Below, piece by piece: positions 1 to 11,519 of a DNA stretch of 64,000 bases; positions within the stretch are counted from its first letter, which is position 1, and each line of letters opens with the position of its first letter. Source of the stretch: Ridgeia piscesae (lineage: Eukaryota > Annelida > Polychaeta > Sabellida > Siboglinidae); contig JAODUO010000479.1 in the NCBI GenBank assembly GCA_025642075.2, forward strand, positions 272,501 to 336,500, in the 5' to 3' direction. Under the pieces are notes generated by a model. That model made no database searches. It saw nothing but the letters and a program-made list of their open reading frames with translations, and was not told where the DNA came from. The translations under genes and the position numbers were made by a program.

Positions 1-1480
1 CCATCTTTAAATCTAACATGGCAGCCGTAAAGCAAGTTTGTTTTTAAATTTAGTGACATGTCCCAAGATATGTGCGCCTATCCTTCACAATCACTATTCT
101 ACATGACTACACGTAGCATTCTAACCGCCGATTTCAGCACATTTAATTTTTGTTGGCAGCCATTCTGAAATGTAAATGGCTGCCAAGAAAATAAAAACAA
201 ATCTATAACTGGAGTTTTGCAACGCAACTAAACACTTGACAACGAACATGGCCGAAACCTGTCCTCGATAAATCTGCATAAAGGTCCGGAATGATCAGAC
301 AGTCGGTCAGTCGGTTAGTCGGTCGGTCCGTCCATCGGACTTCCGACCGCCCAGCCGACGGAGTCGATTGATTAGAGCGAGTGCGGTTTTCGACGTTCCG
401 TGTTTGACGTCTGTGTCGGCTACTGCAGGTTACCAAGACACGCGTGTGACGGGGAGATACTTCGGCTCCACATTCGACAACTTCATCCATTAATTCCCCA
501 ACAACAGCAGCGGTCTTCGGAATGCCAACTATGCGCTCTCTCACTCTGTTTCCGACCGTCTAAATATGTCGTTATTAATCGCCCTTTGATCAATTCTTGA
601 CTTACGTGAACCGACGAGTTGACGGGGCAGAACATATCGCGGCCATTCTCGTGTATTCTCGGCGTTCCTCGGTGCTATTTCTTCGCCAGCGCAACGTACG
701 CGTGTATCTCGGGCCCTGTCATTTACCGGGGCCTGGATAATAAACGTTTACGTCGTTAAAGGTCTTCTTTGTGAGCGTAGGATATATACATTCGACATGT
801 ACTGCTTATTAAAACATGATAATTTTCCATAGGTATTTTCTCTGCTGTTTTGGTCTTGCAATTCTATCCATAACTTGGGTGTTATTTGCGCAACAAGCCG
901 ATAAATAACTGTGTTTATACAAATCACTTTCAGCTTGACGCCACGTGGGTGATTAATTAGGCACCCCGATTGTAATGACAATTGTAGTATGGCGAACTGA
1001 ACCGAATATTCATTACCATGCCATATATGGATAGTGTAGGCAGGACCCAAACTTGAAACTACGCGTATGTGGAGTAATTGTTGGGTCTGTTGTCAGGGCT
1101 ATAAGTTATTAATAAAACAGGTGTATAATGGTATGAAGGCATACAATTACAAGAAATTATTATATTAACAGGACTGATAAAAATTGCTTTAAAAGTGTTA
1201 AAGAATCCCGTTACGTTTATCATCGATGATGACGGAACGTGCATATAGCTCAATGGTTGGTGGGATAAACCGTTCAAAGAATACTTTCTTGGTCCGTTAG
1301 TTCCAGCAGTGTCAGTGTCCCGGTTCTGACACCACGCAACAGAGATGAAGTGCATTCCTGAATGCGCCCTGGCTTCGGTGGGAAACCTGCGCCGCTGTGA
1401 TTCATCTACAAGGTCAACAAACTAGTCCGGAATCTTGTATTTTGGATTGGCTCACGGAAGTCGGCTTTCCTCGCGACGCT
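1..1480. other. Non-coding stretch, no gene recognised
   Basis: Short open frames occur on both strands but none has a recognisable domain or codon pattern. A motif TAGCTCAATGGTTGG near 1247 resembles a tRNA A box, but no convincing B box follows at the right distance. The sequence around 1010-1090 has partial similarity (about two thirds by eye) to 8125-8200, suggesting an old shared repeat. Confidence 0.5.
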
Positions 1481-1481
1481 A

Positions 1482-1485
<4 letters not shown>

Positions 1486-1527
<42 letters not shown>

Positions 1528-1960
1528 GCGTGTGCGTGTGCGTGTGCGTGTGCGTGCGCGGTGCGCGTGCGTGTGCGTGCGCGTGCGCGTGCGCGTGCGC
1601 GTGCGCGTGTGCGTGTGTGTGTGCGCGCGCGCGCGCGTGCGTGTATGTAGATGTAGATGTAGATGTAGATGTAGATGGAGATGGAGATGGAGATGGAGAT
1701 GGAGATGGAGATGGAGATGGAGATGGAGATGGAGATGGAGATGGAGATGGAGATGGAGATGGAGATGGAGAAGGAGATGGAGATGGAGATGGAGGTGTAG
1801 GTGGAGGTGGAGGTGCAGGTGTGCGAGTGTGCGAGTGTGCGAGTGTGCGAGTGTGCGAGTGTGCGAGTGTGCGAGTGTGCGAGTGTGCGAGTGTGCGAGT
1901 GTGCGAGTGTGCGAGTGTGCGAGTGTGCGAGTGTGCGAGTGTGCGAGTGTGCGAGTATGC
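1486..1960. repeat. Compound microsatellite: (TG)n, TGCG-rich, GGAGAT hexamers, GTGTGCGA octamers
   Basis: Four consecutive blocks are visible: (TG)n from about 1487, a TG/CG alternating block to about 1645, a hexamer block built on GTAGAT then GGAGAT to about 1795, and an 8-bp block of GTGTGCGA from about 1819 to 1957. All open frames across it, on both strands, are low-complexity by-products of unit lengths that avoid stops. The alternating purine-pyrimidine blocks are of the kind that can form Z-DNA (established property, not tested here). Confidence 0.97.
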
Positions 1961-4900
1961 ATGTGCGCGCAGTGTATATGTAGTTGTATCGTGGGATCGT
2001 GGGATCGTGCGCGCGTGTGTTCGTATATGTTTGTGTGCGTGTATGTACGTGTAATGTACGTGTAACTGTATTGTATCGGTGCACGTGCATGCGTATGAGG
2101 GTCTGGCCGTGTGTGGGGGTGTATATGAAATTATATTGGTACATGTGCGCGCATGCGTGTTCGCGTGCGTGCGTGCGTGCGTGGTGCGCCCTGCGCGGAA
2201 TGTAGTCGCCATACATTGTTGGCAACGCAAGTTTTTTTACTGCATCGTAAGACAAACGTTTCCGGGAAAATGTCGGCCGCCGCCCACAATATGTCTCTTC
2301 CCGCCATTTCCCCCAGTGGGCTGACTTCAGGGCGTTCCCGAGCTCTGCCGCCGGCGCTAATGGGAACGGGATCTGGTAGTAAACTGTGCTTACGAAGAAC
2401 GAAGTTTTTCTCGTGACGAACGACTACAGTGCGACCCCTGGCGGCGTTCTCCGGAATGTCGCTGTAGTGTCGACCTGCCGTCTGGTGACAAACGCGCAGC
2501 ACTAACAGGTGGAGTTCGCTCGTTATTCGTCTTCGGAATGGACTATGCGGTAGTTCTAGTTATGCTGCGGTCAGCCGCTATTTGTGCCCGGAGAAGTGTT
2601 GTGGTTTGCAGCGGTCTGTATAAGTGGGCCCGTGTTGCGCGCGGCATGGCGAGCTCTTCCGGTATTCCCGTGTGCAGTATGTGTGCTATTTCGCTATCTG
2701 TGCATGAATCGATCGGTTTGAAGCAGTGTAAAAATAAAGTATTCCGCTGTTGGTGGCGAAGAGAAACCGTTAGCAAACAAAAACCGTTAAAACATGTAAA
2801 TGTCTGTGTATCTATATATAACTAGACTATAGTCAACGTGTTCAATACGTGTTAAGTCATATGAAACAAAGTTGCCAGTAAACTGAACTGATGCTATTCT
2901 AATAAGTTCTTAACATTTTAAAGTATTTAAATAATCTAATAATCTACAAAGTTGCGTGTGTATTAATTTATGCATTCATTTACGCACGCACATACGCTCG
3001 CACGATCGTACGCACACGTGCTAACACACCCAAAAAAGTGCGAGCCCATGCCACACGCAAACGCAGTGCATGCAAACAGGCGTCTGTGCCTTTTTCTGGG
3101 CCTAAGTGGCGTCGTGTTTAATCTTAGAGCTTACTGCTTCGTACAGGCCGTAATAATCAGTTTGTATCTTCCCCAAAGCAGTACTTGGGTATATTCAACA
3201 TGTTCAAATGTCCGAAATCAAATGTCGAAACGTAAAATGGAGCTTCAAACTCGGTATCACCAGTATGATCTACTGACCAAGTACACGGAGAACATCTAAA
3301 AATATGATATATCGCCAAATCCGCCCCAAGTCTCAGTCATCGCACATTGCATATGGTGGGAAAGATTAGAACATGACATTTGTTGGGTTATTCCTGACAA
3401 TACGATTCTTGGTTCGGGTCTTGCAGGCCAGTTGGAAACCGATCGTGGGCCTAATTTTGCCACACTATATAAGAGATGACATGTCACTTTTACACTGGAT
3501 GTATGTATTTGCATACATGCATGCGTGCGTGTGTTTGTGCGTGTGTGCATGCGTGTGTTCGTGCGTGCGTGCGTGCTATCGGTGCGGGCATGACAACTCT
3601 ACGTTCTTCTCGTGTGCTTGGATGGAGGGGTCGACGCTGGTCTGGCACCGTTAATGTCACTCTGTCTTCGCCCTAGACTGACACGGATCTTTGCCCACAT
3701 ATTCCTAAGTTTTATGTCCGTTTTCTGACAGGCGTTCGGTGGCCCAGCCTGGGAGGGGCATTGTATCCATAACAAGAGGCGTCTACGGCATTCGGCGTCT
3801 GTCTTTCTTTTGTTTACATTCTCACCGACTTTCTACGAGGTTTCTCAGAACTATGAAGGTCGCATTTTAATGCCGAGAACACTGTGATGGTTCGCACAAG
3901 ACAACGTAACTGTTATTTTACGATTGCGTTATCACAAAGCGACGTATTACCTTCTAGGGAAAGATACATTTCCTCCAGTAAAGTAGCATGTCGTGTTTAA
4001 CACGAAGCGTTCGACATATTATGCGGTGAACAATTGAAACTATTAGAAGTATTATTACCATTATTTAGTCAGTCCACGACTTGGCACATAGTATAAGGCA
4101 ACAGCAATAAGCCGTTAGTGTGGTCGCTGTTATCAGTAGCAGCAACTACTACAGCAGCTTCTGATGCTGTTACCCCTATCGGGGGCACATTTAGCAACCC
4201 CCGTGCCCCCTAGACCCATCTGTGGCTGCGGGTGGATATTTCTGTTTACAATACTAGTTGCATTGAGAAATGCCATGCTACTTTTAAAAGTTGCGCGCTG
4301 TTGTAAACTTGTGTTTGATATCTTATTGAATCACCTTTAAACGGTGACTATTTTACAATTAAGGCAATCTCTAGATCGAAGTGTTTACACTATGTCCACG
4401 GATTGCCAGAATAATTATATTTAATGCCAGTATGCGTTTGCTGATTCGCTCCCTGCTGGAAATAGTGGCACACGAAACAGTGGCACACCCGTCGCCGGCA
4501 GTGGCAATCAGTAACAGGCAGCGTTATAGGCAGTTCCGTTTGCGACAAGTCCCACTGTTGATAACCCAGGAACTTAACGAGGGTGATAACGACTGGTCAC
4601 GTGTCTCACACCACATAGCCAGTGAGTGATAACATTTGGTGTTTGAGATTGCTAACAATATATTAATGAACAGAAAATCGACGAACAGACGATCTCCAGA
4701 ACAGACCAATTATGTCGGTAAAGCTTTTTGTTTATACAAGAATATATTAATAGACAAATGCGTTTAATACAGTGTTGTTTTTATTTCACAGCACAATGTC
4801 GGCTTTATTCAAGCCTCGTTGTGTAGAGGTGACCGAAACAATGTAACCTGATCAGTGTTGCATGCTGGTGGAATTAGTGCGTCAGCGACGATGCATTTAT

Positions 4901-5218
4901 TTTTGTTTTTACAATTAAGCTGTTGACAGCTGGCTTCACGCACACCTTCAGAACCTGTCACACAGATGTTCGGGAGCTATCTTTCTAGTTCTGCTCCAGC
5001 GACTGTTTGAAGTATCTGCTGCCGTCCGTGCTGAGGGAAGCTATGTGCTAGGAAAACAACGTTTTCTCTTCCACGGCATTGTCGCGTAGTTTCGCTGGGT
5101 GTGTGTAATGTTTATAGTTTACCAGTAATTAAGCAACACCGGTCTATCGCTTAGACGGTTGTCCGCATGTTTCTTGTAGCCATGCCGCCGGACCAACGTT
5201 TGTTGGACCGTCACTTTG
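1961..5218. other. Non-coding stretch with small repeats and one hairpin
   Basis: No gene is recognised. Short TG/CGTG-rich patches occur at 2020-2180 and 3500-3575. At 4181-4210 GGGGGCAC is followed 14 bases later by GTGCCCCC, an 8-bp perfect hairpin inside a G/C-run segment that could be the end of a MITE. AT content rises between 4.6 and 4.95 kb. Nothing else is supported. Confidence 0.5.
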
Positions 5219-5360
5219 CCAACGGTCGCCACCTTGCCGCCACCTTATCGTTTGCTGTCACTTTGTCGCCGGTCGTCACCTTGTCGCCTGTTGTCACCTT
5301 GCCGCCTGTCGACACCTTGCCGCCTGTCGTTACTTCGCTGCCTGTCGTCACTTAGGCGGT
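5219..5360. repeat. 18-bp minisatellite, array 1
   Basis: About seven imperfect units of TTGCCGCCTGTCGTCACC are visible on the plus strand, degenerating towards both ends. On the minus strand one frame reads as a repeated hexapeptide VTTGGK, and the plus strand reads LPPVVT, but an 18-bp unit keeps frames open by arithmetic, so this is not evidence of coding. The same unit recurs in opposite orientation at 10467-10562. Confidence 0.85.
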
Positions 5361-6097
5361 TGTCTTCGTTGTTAAACAACGCAACAAGTTACATTTAAAC
5401 CTGTGGCGATCATACCAATACTGGACAATAAGAAAACACTCACTTGTCAAGTTAAATGGTGCGAGCGACGACCACTACTGAACAAATGAAATTAACCCTT
5501 TGGGGTATCCTTTACCATTTCTCCTGGTGACATTGCTGATATGTACGAGCATAATTAGAAGACCTAAGATGTACAGAATCAGAAGATTACACGTTGTTTC
5601 ATGTATGCTTACATATGTTTAGAATGAGGCCACCATAACAAAATTAGGCCTACCTGTTGCTGTTGCAGCTGCTGTTTCGTTGCTCCTTCCTTTGACATGA
5701 CGTCTAGTCAAGCCTCGTGTTGAACAGTTTCCAACATGCAAACAGGAAACGTGGGTAACTTTACTGGAGATGTAATGCCATCATTACATTTGCGCCTCTG
5801 TCTTCCAAACTTCGACGCCGTTGACTGATACTGAACGTTCGCTAGGGAAGGGACGATCACACCCACGCCCGAATCACTCCTACCCTGACAGAAAGCAAGA
5901 AAGTGGAACAATTGAATAGTTTATTCTTCCGACAGATGTCAGCCGACTTAATTGATTATGCATAAAACAGACGATACACTAAATTTAACATACGCAACAT
6001 TACAACGTTTAAAATGTCATCTTATGACAACTAAAATAAAAACCAGAGATCAGAATAACAGAGAGACCCGTTTCTAAAGGAACGATTACATATCTAC
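5361..6097. other. Non-coding stretch, possible minus-strand splice signal
   Basis: No gene is recognised. On the minus strand near 5655 the sequence CAACAG is followed by GTAGGC, a plausible 5' splice site preceded by a CAG-rich stretch, similar in setting to the modules at 6.1-6.9 kb. No open frame of useful length supports an exon. Confidence 0.3.
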
Positions 6098-6935
6098 CTT
6101 TTCCTTGACGTGTCGTCGTGAAGTACCTGATGACGTCACGGCTGATTCTTCCAGGTGAAAACAGAAAGAAGACAACACTAAAACAAGTGTGCTATAACAT
6201 CGAACCGTTGTCCTACCTGCTTGATTTAAGTAGCGGCGTGAAACTTCGGCAACATACACGCGACACTTAGGATCACCTGACGCAAGTTAACATTACAAAG
6301 AGGAAAGCATGCAACTGTTCTGTGGACAGAGCAGCTGCTTAACTACCTTTTGTTTGATGTTCCGACTTCAGATGTCCTCTGACGTTACTACCGACGCTTT
6401 GCACAGAAAACAGTAAAATTGACACAATTAAGAAAGCAACGGAAACAAGTATGCAGCATACTTCCCTTAGTGCTGAAATAATACATGTAAGTTAAGACTT
6501 AGCTATTTAAATAAAATGAATCTGCAAGTACTGCTGTCGCCACAGCAGCACAGTTACAGAAATACCTTTTGCTCGATACTCCCTTTCCGTTTTCAGCTGA
6601 CATCACGGCACATGAAAACATAAAATGTTTGAGTTAACATTGTAGCAAGAAAATAACCTGATTAGGGTCTCTTCTGCGTCCTCTTTTGCGTCATCTTCTG
6701 CTCCATCGTTTGCGTCCTCTTCAGCGTCCTCTTCTGCGTCCTCTTCTGTCTTCTCTTCTGTGTCCTCTTCTGCGTCCTCTTCAGTGTCCTCTTCTGCTCC
6801 ATCTTCTGCGTCCTCTTCTGTGTCCTCTTCTATGTCCACTTCTGCGTCCACTTCTGGGTCACATCATCTGAGGAAAAAAACACGTTAAGAATTAGCCACA
6901 TACCTTTTGCTCGACACTCCGTCTTCTAGAGTCCA
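6098..6935 (-). other. Array of short exon-like modules, minus strand
   Basis: Four related minus-strand modules end in AAAAG followed by GTA (a 5' splice-site pattern) and start after a TCAG-type acceptor: 6904-6935, 6566-6596, 6347-6378 and 6098-6126, each about 30 bases. Three share the 3' part CGAGCAAAAG or a close variant, and in a common frame they read like GVSSK, GVSSK and GTSNK. The module at 6904 has a strong donor (GTATGT), and 36 bases further on a strong acceptor (TTTTTTTCCTCAG) opens a stretch ending at 6658 that contains the acidic repeat. No continuous reading frame joins them: the acidic frame meets a TGA at its start. They may be duplicated exons of an unrecognised gene, or repeats that happen to carry splice signals. 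A related plus-strand module lies at 10716-10765. Confidence 0.35.
6670..6850 (-). repeat. 12-bp repeat encoding an acidic AEED/TEED tract
   Basis: The plus strand shows units of TCTTCTGCGTCC. Read on the minus strand this gives a frame of about 60 codons dominated by Glu and Asp in four-residue units (AEED, TEED, with DGAE variants). The frame has no ATG start, and TGA lies just upstream of it. It could be part of an acidic exon (6658-6867, bounded by a good acceptor and a weak GTTATT donor) or a simple repeat whose 12-bp unit keeps the frame open. Confidence 0.8.
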
Positions 6936-7949
6936 CTGATATAATTACTGATGCTCTGAATCCACAACACATAGAAGACTAAACATAAATAAAGCTAGGA
7001 CTAAGTTGGCCCGTTTTCTTTGATAGGGAACCTTTCAGGGTATTGATAAGCTCTGCCGGGGCTAATTAAGAGTAGGAATTACAAAATGGCACCCGGAAGT
7101 CCTACAATGAAACTAGCGTTTAGGATGTGACGTAGAACATCACGACAGTGACGTCATGCCGATGGAAACTAATCGAAATAATACTATTGCTATTTATTAC
7201 TAAAAGTACTAAAAGTACATGCAGTAAAATTAATTAAACCAATGATTTATTATTTATATGGGTGATCTTTGTGATGATACTGATACAGCAAAACTGAGCG
7301 TGAGTAAAACTCATGCTCAGTCTCAGAATTGTTTGGTATTACCTTGCCTGCGATTATCTGAATTCAAGAGCAATATAGGAAAGTTGCACACATTGTTGCC
7401 GTTCCCACGCGTTAAATTGTTAAACAGCATGTTATAAAAATATTGTTTCTACAAAATGGTCTTACCATGTGCGCTGCATATTTCTACACAGATTACCTTA
7501 CATGGGCGCCTCGTTCTTGATCGTTTGCCATGGAGAATGGGCACGGGTAAACAGTGATCACACCATTTCCGTTGTAAACGTCACGTCCCGCATGCTTATG
7601 GGCAACTGTGCACATGCGCAGAAAATGTATTCACATCGTTTCCGCTGTAGATGAATATCCGCTTAACCGTTGGCTTGGCTGTAAATAATGTGTTTTTTAT
7701 TCACCAGTCTAACAGCCGTATAATGTTCTCACTCAAGATAAAGAATAACAAGTAGTGACGATAGATAAGGCCAATTTTGAAATAATAATAAGAAAATACA
7801 CTTAATACGGGAACATCGTGTACAATAGTCCACCTGACCCAAAATGTTTTTATAAACATAAATGCATGATTCTAGCCAAAAACAAAACTCGCCGCTTTCG
7901 TCTCTGATGTGCATACGCTTGGTGCATGGGTTTAGGCCTAATATCCGTT
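6936..7949. other. Non-coding stretch
   Basis: AT-rich spacer with no recognisable gene. A minus-strand CATG followed by GTAAGA near 7465 is a good donor-like signal, but no supporting open frame was found. Other open frames are short and featureless. Confidence 0.4.
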
Positions 7950-8410
7950 AAAACATTCTTTGAGACGCGAAAAGGATTCCTTCCTGTCCCGAAACATAAT
8001 GAAAAGATTCTTTGAGAACTTCAAACAAACTGTAATGTACACAATCCTGGTAATAAAACGATTTCATGTAACTCTATGGCTTTATTTCACTAGAGTTATG
8101 CTTTATTAATCACAAATAACCATACCATATACGGATAACATAGGTGGATCGAGCCCACGCTAGGAACTCCGCGTAAGCCTACGTGGAGTTATCTTGGACA
8201 AGAAAGGTTTAAAAAAAATATATTACCAGGCTGATTAGTGATTGAAAAATATAATTCTAATGAAATATGGCAAAGCGTTAATGAAATAGTTGTATTAAAA
8301 ACAAAAGTGTACATTACAAAGGGTTTATATTCTCAAAGGATCCCTTTTCATAATAGTTTGGGATAGGAAAGAACCCTTTTCGTTTACCAAAGATGGGAAA
8401 ATATTTCAAA
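7950..8410. mobile_element. Inverted-repeat (fold-back/MITE-like) element
   Basis: The segment 7958-8045 matches the reverse complement of about 8311-8403 at roughly 80 percent by eye, including a shared GTAATGTACAC at the inner side. Weaker similarity continues inward to about 8092 and 8263, giving terminal inverted repeats of about 95-140 bp around a central part of about 170 bp. No transposase frame is present. The central part resembles 1010-1090. Target-site duplications were not identified. The class is unknown. Confidence 0.7.
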
Positions 8411-9690
8411 AGAAACACCAATATAAGACACTGAACAGGAAAACGAATGTACACTGAACAACAATGATGATTTCATAACATGTTCATGTCACGTGGTCAT
8501 AGCACAGTTATAATCTTCTGGCCAATGGTCATCATGCAATCCACATCGGCAGTAGAGCTGGCGTGCATCCCGGCATGGCGTAAAGTGAATTGAATCTGAT
8601 CTAAATAAGCTTTCGAGAACTGGAATATACTCAGAGTTGCTTCGTGGATGCGTGTGGCGGAAACTAAATTAAATTCAAACAATCTTATGCACGCAATATT
8701 AATGCGGATTTAAAGCATTACTATTAAAAAATTAGAATCACGTGGATCCACTTATTGGTCATTTGGTCATTTTTTCAACACGAAACCCACCGCGAATTCT
8801 GTAACAAAATGGGGTACCCAAGCGTCCCTTGACCGCAGCGCCCCCTGACCATCGTTTCAGCGACGTTCGGTGGCGCCACATAGCAGATTCTAAATAAACA
8901 AAGTTTTGTGTGACTATTGTTACGAGTGGCGCCACACCGTGAGCTGGAGCCAAATCATACTTTTATTACAAGCCCTGCGGCTGCCAACACCCAGTGACCG
9001 GTGTGATGACTAACCACCAACACATATGACTGATTTTGAAACATTTGTGCATTTTTAAATAGCTAGCGAACAGGGAGATGATATGCCTGCAGATAACAGC
9101 AGTTCTGTTCAGCACAATCCACATGAAAAGCCTGGCGGAATGTTTAATAATATTCATGTGTGATCAGCCCTGGGTGGAGTTACTAGTTTGATATTCACGC
9201 TGCTAATTTTCACACAACCAGTAGATTATTTGTATCGGCTACGGAAGTTTCTTAGAGGTAAATGACCCTGTTGTTCATATCAGGAAGGAGGCCCTACCCA
9301 GGTGACGGATCAGCATATCTTCTGTGCTCTTAACTTCGTTCTTCTTTATAAAAAGGTAAATGTTTAGATAGTGCAGTATATAAGTTTATTATTATTTATT
9401 TATTATTATATATATTTTTTAAGTTAGTAAGTTGTTTATTTAACTTACTTTTTCAAACGATGTTTATTTACATGAATTAATTGCATATTTATTATATAAT
9501 CACATCCTATATATTGCTCATTATTTTATCTGTTTTTCTACAATTTTACATTTATCTAACTTATAACCTTATTTATTCTTTATCTATTCATTTTGTAACA
9601 TATTTGATCTTTTATAGGCTACTTAGATGTGCTAATGTGTGTGCCAATTGTATATGGGTTTTTACCTGAAATAAATGTATTCGTATTCGT
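8411..9690. other. Non-coding stretch
   Basis: No gene recognised. AT-rich segments around 9370-9610 flank the SINE fragment. Short open frames carry no recognisable motif. GGCGCCAC occurs at about 8870 and again at about 8926, possibly marking another small repeat. Confidence 0.4.
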
Positions 9691-9691
9691 A

Positions 9692-9751
9692 GTACCCAAT
9701 CCTCAGGACAGCTCAAAGCGCTTTACACTTTACTTCCCTGACAAACCTGTG
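9692..9751 (-). mobile_element. Fragment of the tRNA-related SINE family (body only)
   Basis: This segment contains the run CTCAAAGCGCTTTACACTTT followed by ACTTCCCTGACAAACCTGT. It matches the 3' body of the SINE seen more fully at 44935-45252, with a few substitutions. The tRNA-like head is missing. It directly precedes the RT relic at 9755, and one open frame reads through both, which is a chance fusion of two relics. Confidence 0.8.
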
Positions 9752-9754
9752 TTA

Positions 9755-10236
9755 ATATGCAGAAGTAAATATATGAAAAAAATTGATGTTCCATCATTTA
9801 GGATTAATGGTGAAACAATCCAGGAAGTTGATAATGTGAAATATTTGGGTCACTTTATTTCTAATACATTACGTGATGACGAAGATATGTTACGCCAATG
9901 CCCACAACTATATGCTAGGGATAATACGCTACTGCGGTCATTTTTACATGCGTTCCACTGAAGTGAAGTTGACTGCTTAAAACTTTCTGCTCTCCTATGT
10001 ATACTGCTCAGCTGGGGTGGAATTACACAGTAGCAAGTATACACAAACTTCATGTTGCTTACAATAATGTGTTTCGCTTATTGCTAAATTAGCCTAAATA
10101 TTGCAGTGCCTCCACCATGTTTATAGAATACGTTGTACCAGATAGTAAAGCTGTAATTAGAAACCTTGTATATAAATTAATGCTGAGACTTTATGCCTCT
10201 TGTAATAAGTTGGTGATTGCAATTATCAACAGTGAT
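9755..10236 (+). pseudogene. Relic of a non-LTR retrotransposon reverse transcriptase, C-terminal part
   Basis: From about 9755 the frame shows ICRSKYMKKIDVPSFRINGE, then VDNVKYLGHFISNTLRDDED, a layout typical of the region C-terminal to the RT catalytic core in non-LTR elements (V-x-x-V-K-Y-L-G is the conserved thumb-type motif). A frameshift lies near 9945 and an in-frame TAG near 10090. Coding similarity resumes in another frame, with IHKLHVAYNNVFRLLL and MFIEYVVPDSKAVIRNLVYK, up to about 10236. The catalytic core and endonuclease are absent, so it is a 5'-truncated dead copy. Family assignment below 'non-LTR retrotransposon' is not secure. Confidence 0.75.
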
Positions 10237-10466
10237 ATAATCAGAGTGGTTTCGTCGTTGCTGTCGTGACAAGGTATCACGTGACACCTACGAACGTCCG
10301 TGGATGCTGCGGTCTCCTTGGTCAGTCTGAAATGTTTAGTCTGTGGCCAGTTGTCGCACGGTAGTACTATCATGACGTCGACGTGTGTTCAGACACGTGA
10401 CACAAGATCGCATGCATTACGGAAAGCACGTGAATACAATTTAATTCAACTTATGCCCAGCGACTA
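10237..10466. other. Short spacer before minisatellite array 2
   Basis: CpG-bearing spacer with three CACGTG cores (near 10279, 10395 and 10427). No gene is seen. Confidence 0.4.
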
Positions 10467-10562
10467 AGAGACGACAGGCGTCAAGATGACGACAGGCGGC
10501 AAGGTGACGTCAGGCGGCACGGCGACAGCCCAGGCAAGGTGACGACAGGCTGCAAGGAGAGG
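10467..10562. repeat. 18-bp minisatellite, array 2 (inverted relative to array 1)
   Basis: About five units, imperfect in places, of the reverse complement of TTGCCGCCTGTCGTCACC, reading GACGACAGGCGGCAAGGT on the plus strand. The unit is the same as that of 5219-5360, but in the opposite orientation and 5.1 kb away. Confidence 0.85.
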
Positions 10563-10715
10563 TTTTGCATCAGTGTTTTTGTTGCTATGTTAAGCAGTGT
10601 TGTGTACCTCGGTTATGATTTCATAGACGAAACATCAGCCGAGAATGTGGTTCTGTTGGTGTGTGAAATTATGTTGCATACTTGTTGACTTTTGTTGCTT
10701 TCTCTCCGTTTTCAG

Positions 10716-10765
10716 ACGGAAGCACCAGCAGCGGTGTAACGGGTACCTGCAGACATCGAGCAAAG
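10716..10765 (+). other. Exon-like module, plus strand
   Basis: A long pyrimidine tract ending TCCGTTTTCAG precedes a 50-base segment that ends CATCGAGCAAAG followed by GTATAT. Both splice-site patterns are good, and the 3' end closely matches the minus-strand modules at 6566 and 6904 (CGAGCAAAAG, then GTA). One frame is open through it (R-K-H-Q-Q-R-C-N at the start, then L-Q-T-S-S-K). Parent gene unknown. It lies 150 bp after minisatellite array 2, as the minus-strand modules lie near array 1. Confidence 0.4.
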
Positions 10766-11519
10766 GTATATTTGTAGACACTGCTATACAGACATGTGTC
10801 TCCAGGCTGCAATTTCCTACTCTGTTTTTTGTTTTATTGCCGTAAGTTAGCATTCCATACAGACAATGATGGCCATGGTTGGCGGTCCTGCATCATCTGT
10901 GACGTCAGCTGACAGCATCCTGCAGACACCATCCTGCTACTCCCCTAAACCGATTTTGTATCGTAGTATAACGTTTCTTTCTGTCAGACGATAGCGTAGC
11001 AGACTAAATAGCGATACAGTAAATCGTCCCCTTTGTAAACAGACTAATTGTCTACTGTATCAAATGATCTCGTCCACTACTTCTATATCGAAATAGCCAT
11101 TGGCCCATTTGGAGTTGTCTGCCGCTAGGTGTGAAGACGTGCGCAGGTGATTTATGCGTTTTGACGTACGAACATGGTCATCCATCAAACTCTATTCAAA
11201 ACGTACCGAAGAGTCTCGCGTGGATAGTTCAGTCATTCGCAGTTAGTCAGTTGCTCGAATGTCTCGCGAGATCAATATAAATGAGCGTATCCCGGCATCC
11301 ACGCCAAATTCCTTTTGAGCATGCTGGCGAATCCGTGGTTACTGGACTTCGTGTAATAGCAACGCTTCTTACCGAGCGAGCTGAACGGGAAGAATGTGTG
11401 GTTATGTGTACAGGCATGTGTGCATGTGAACATGCGTGGGATGGCACAGGTAGTAGCTTCTACAGTTGACATTGATACGGCTTATTTGATATGCCTATGT
11501 ATATGTGACGCACTCACGC
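10766..11519. other. Non-coding stretch
   Basis: No recognisable gene. A TGTGACGTCAGCTGACAGC segment near 10899 resembles the TGACGTCAG stretch just upstream of the 6.3-kb module. Confidence 0.35.

Noticed and set aside
1397..2255. Long open frames on both strands (up to 274 codons)
   Set aside because: They consist only of microsatellite translations (poly His-Thr, Cys-Val, Asp-Gly).
11247..11472. Several overlapping 60-70-codon frames
   Set aside because: Short, on both strands, with no motif or splice signals.
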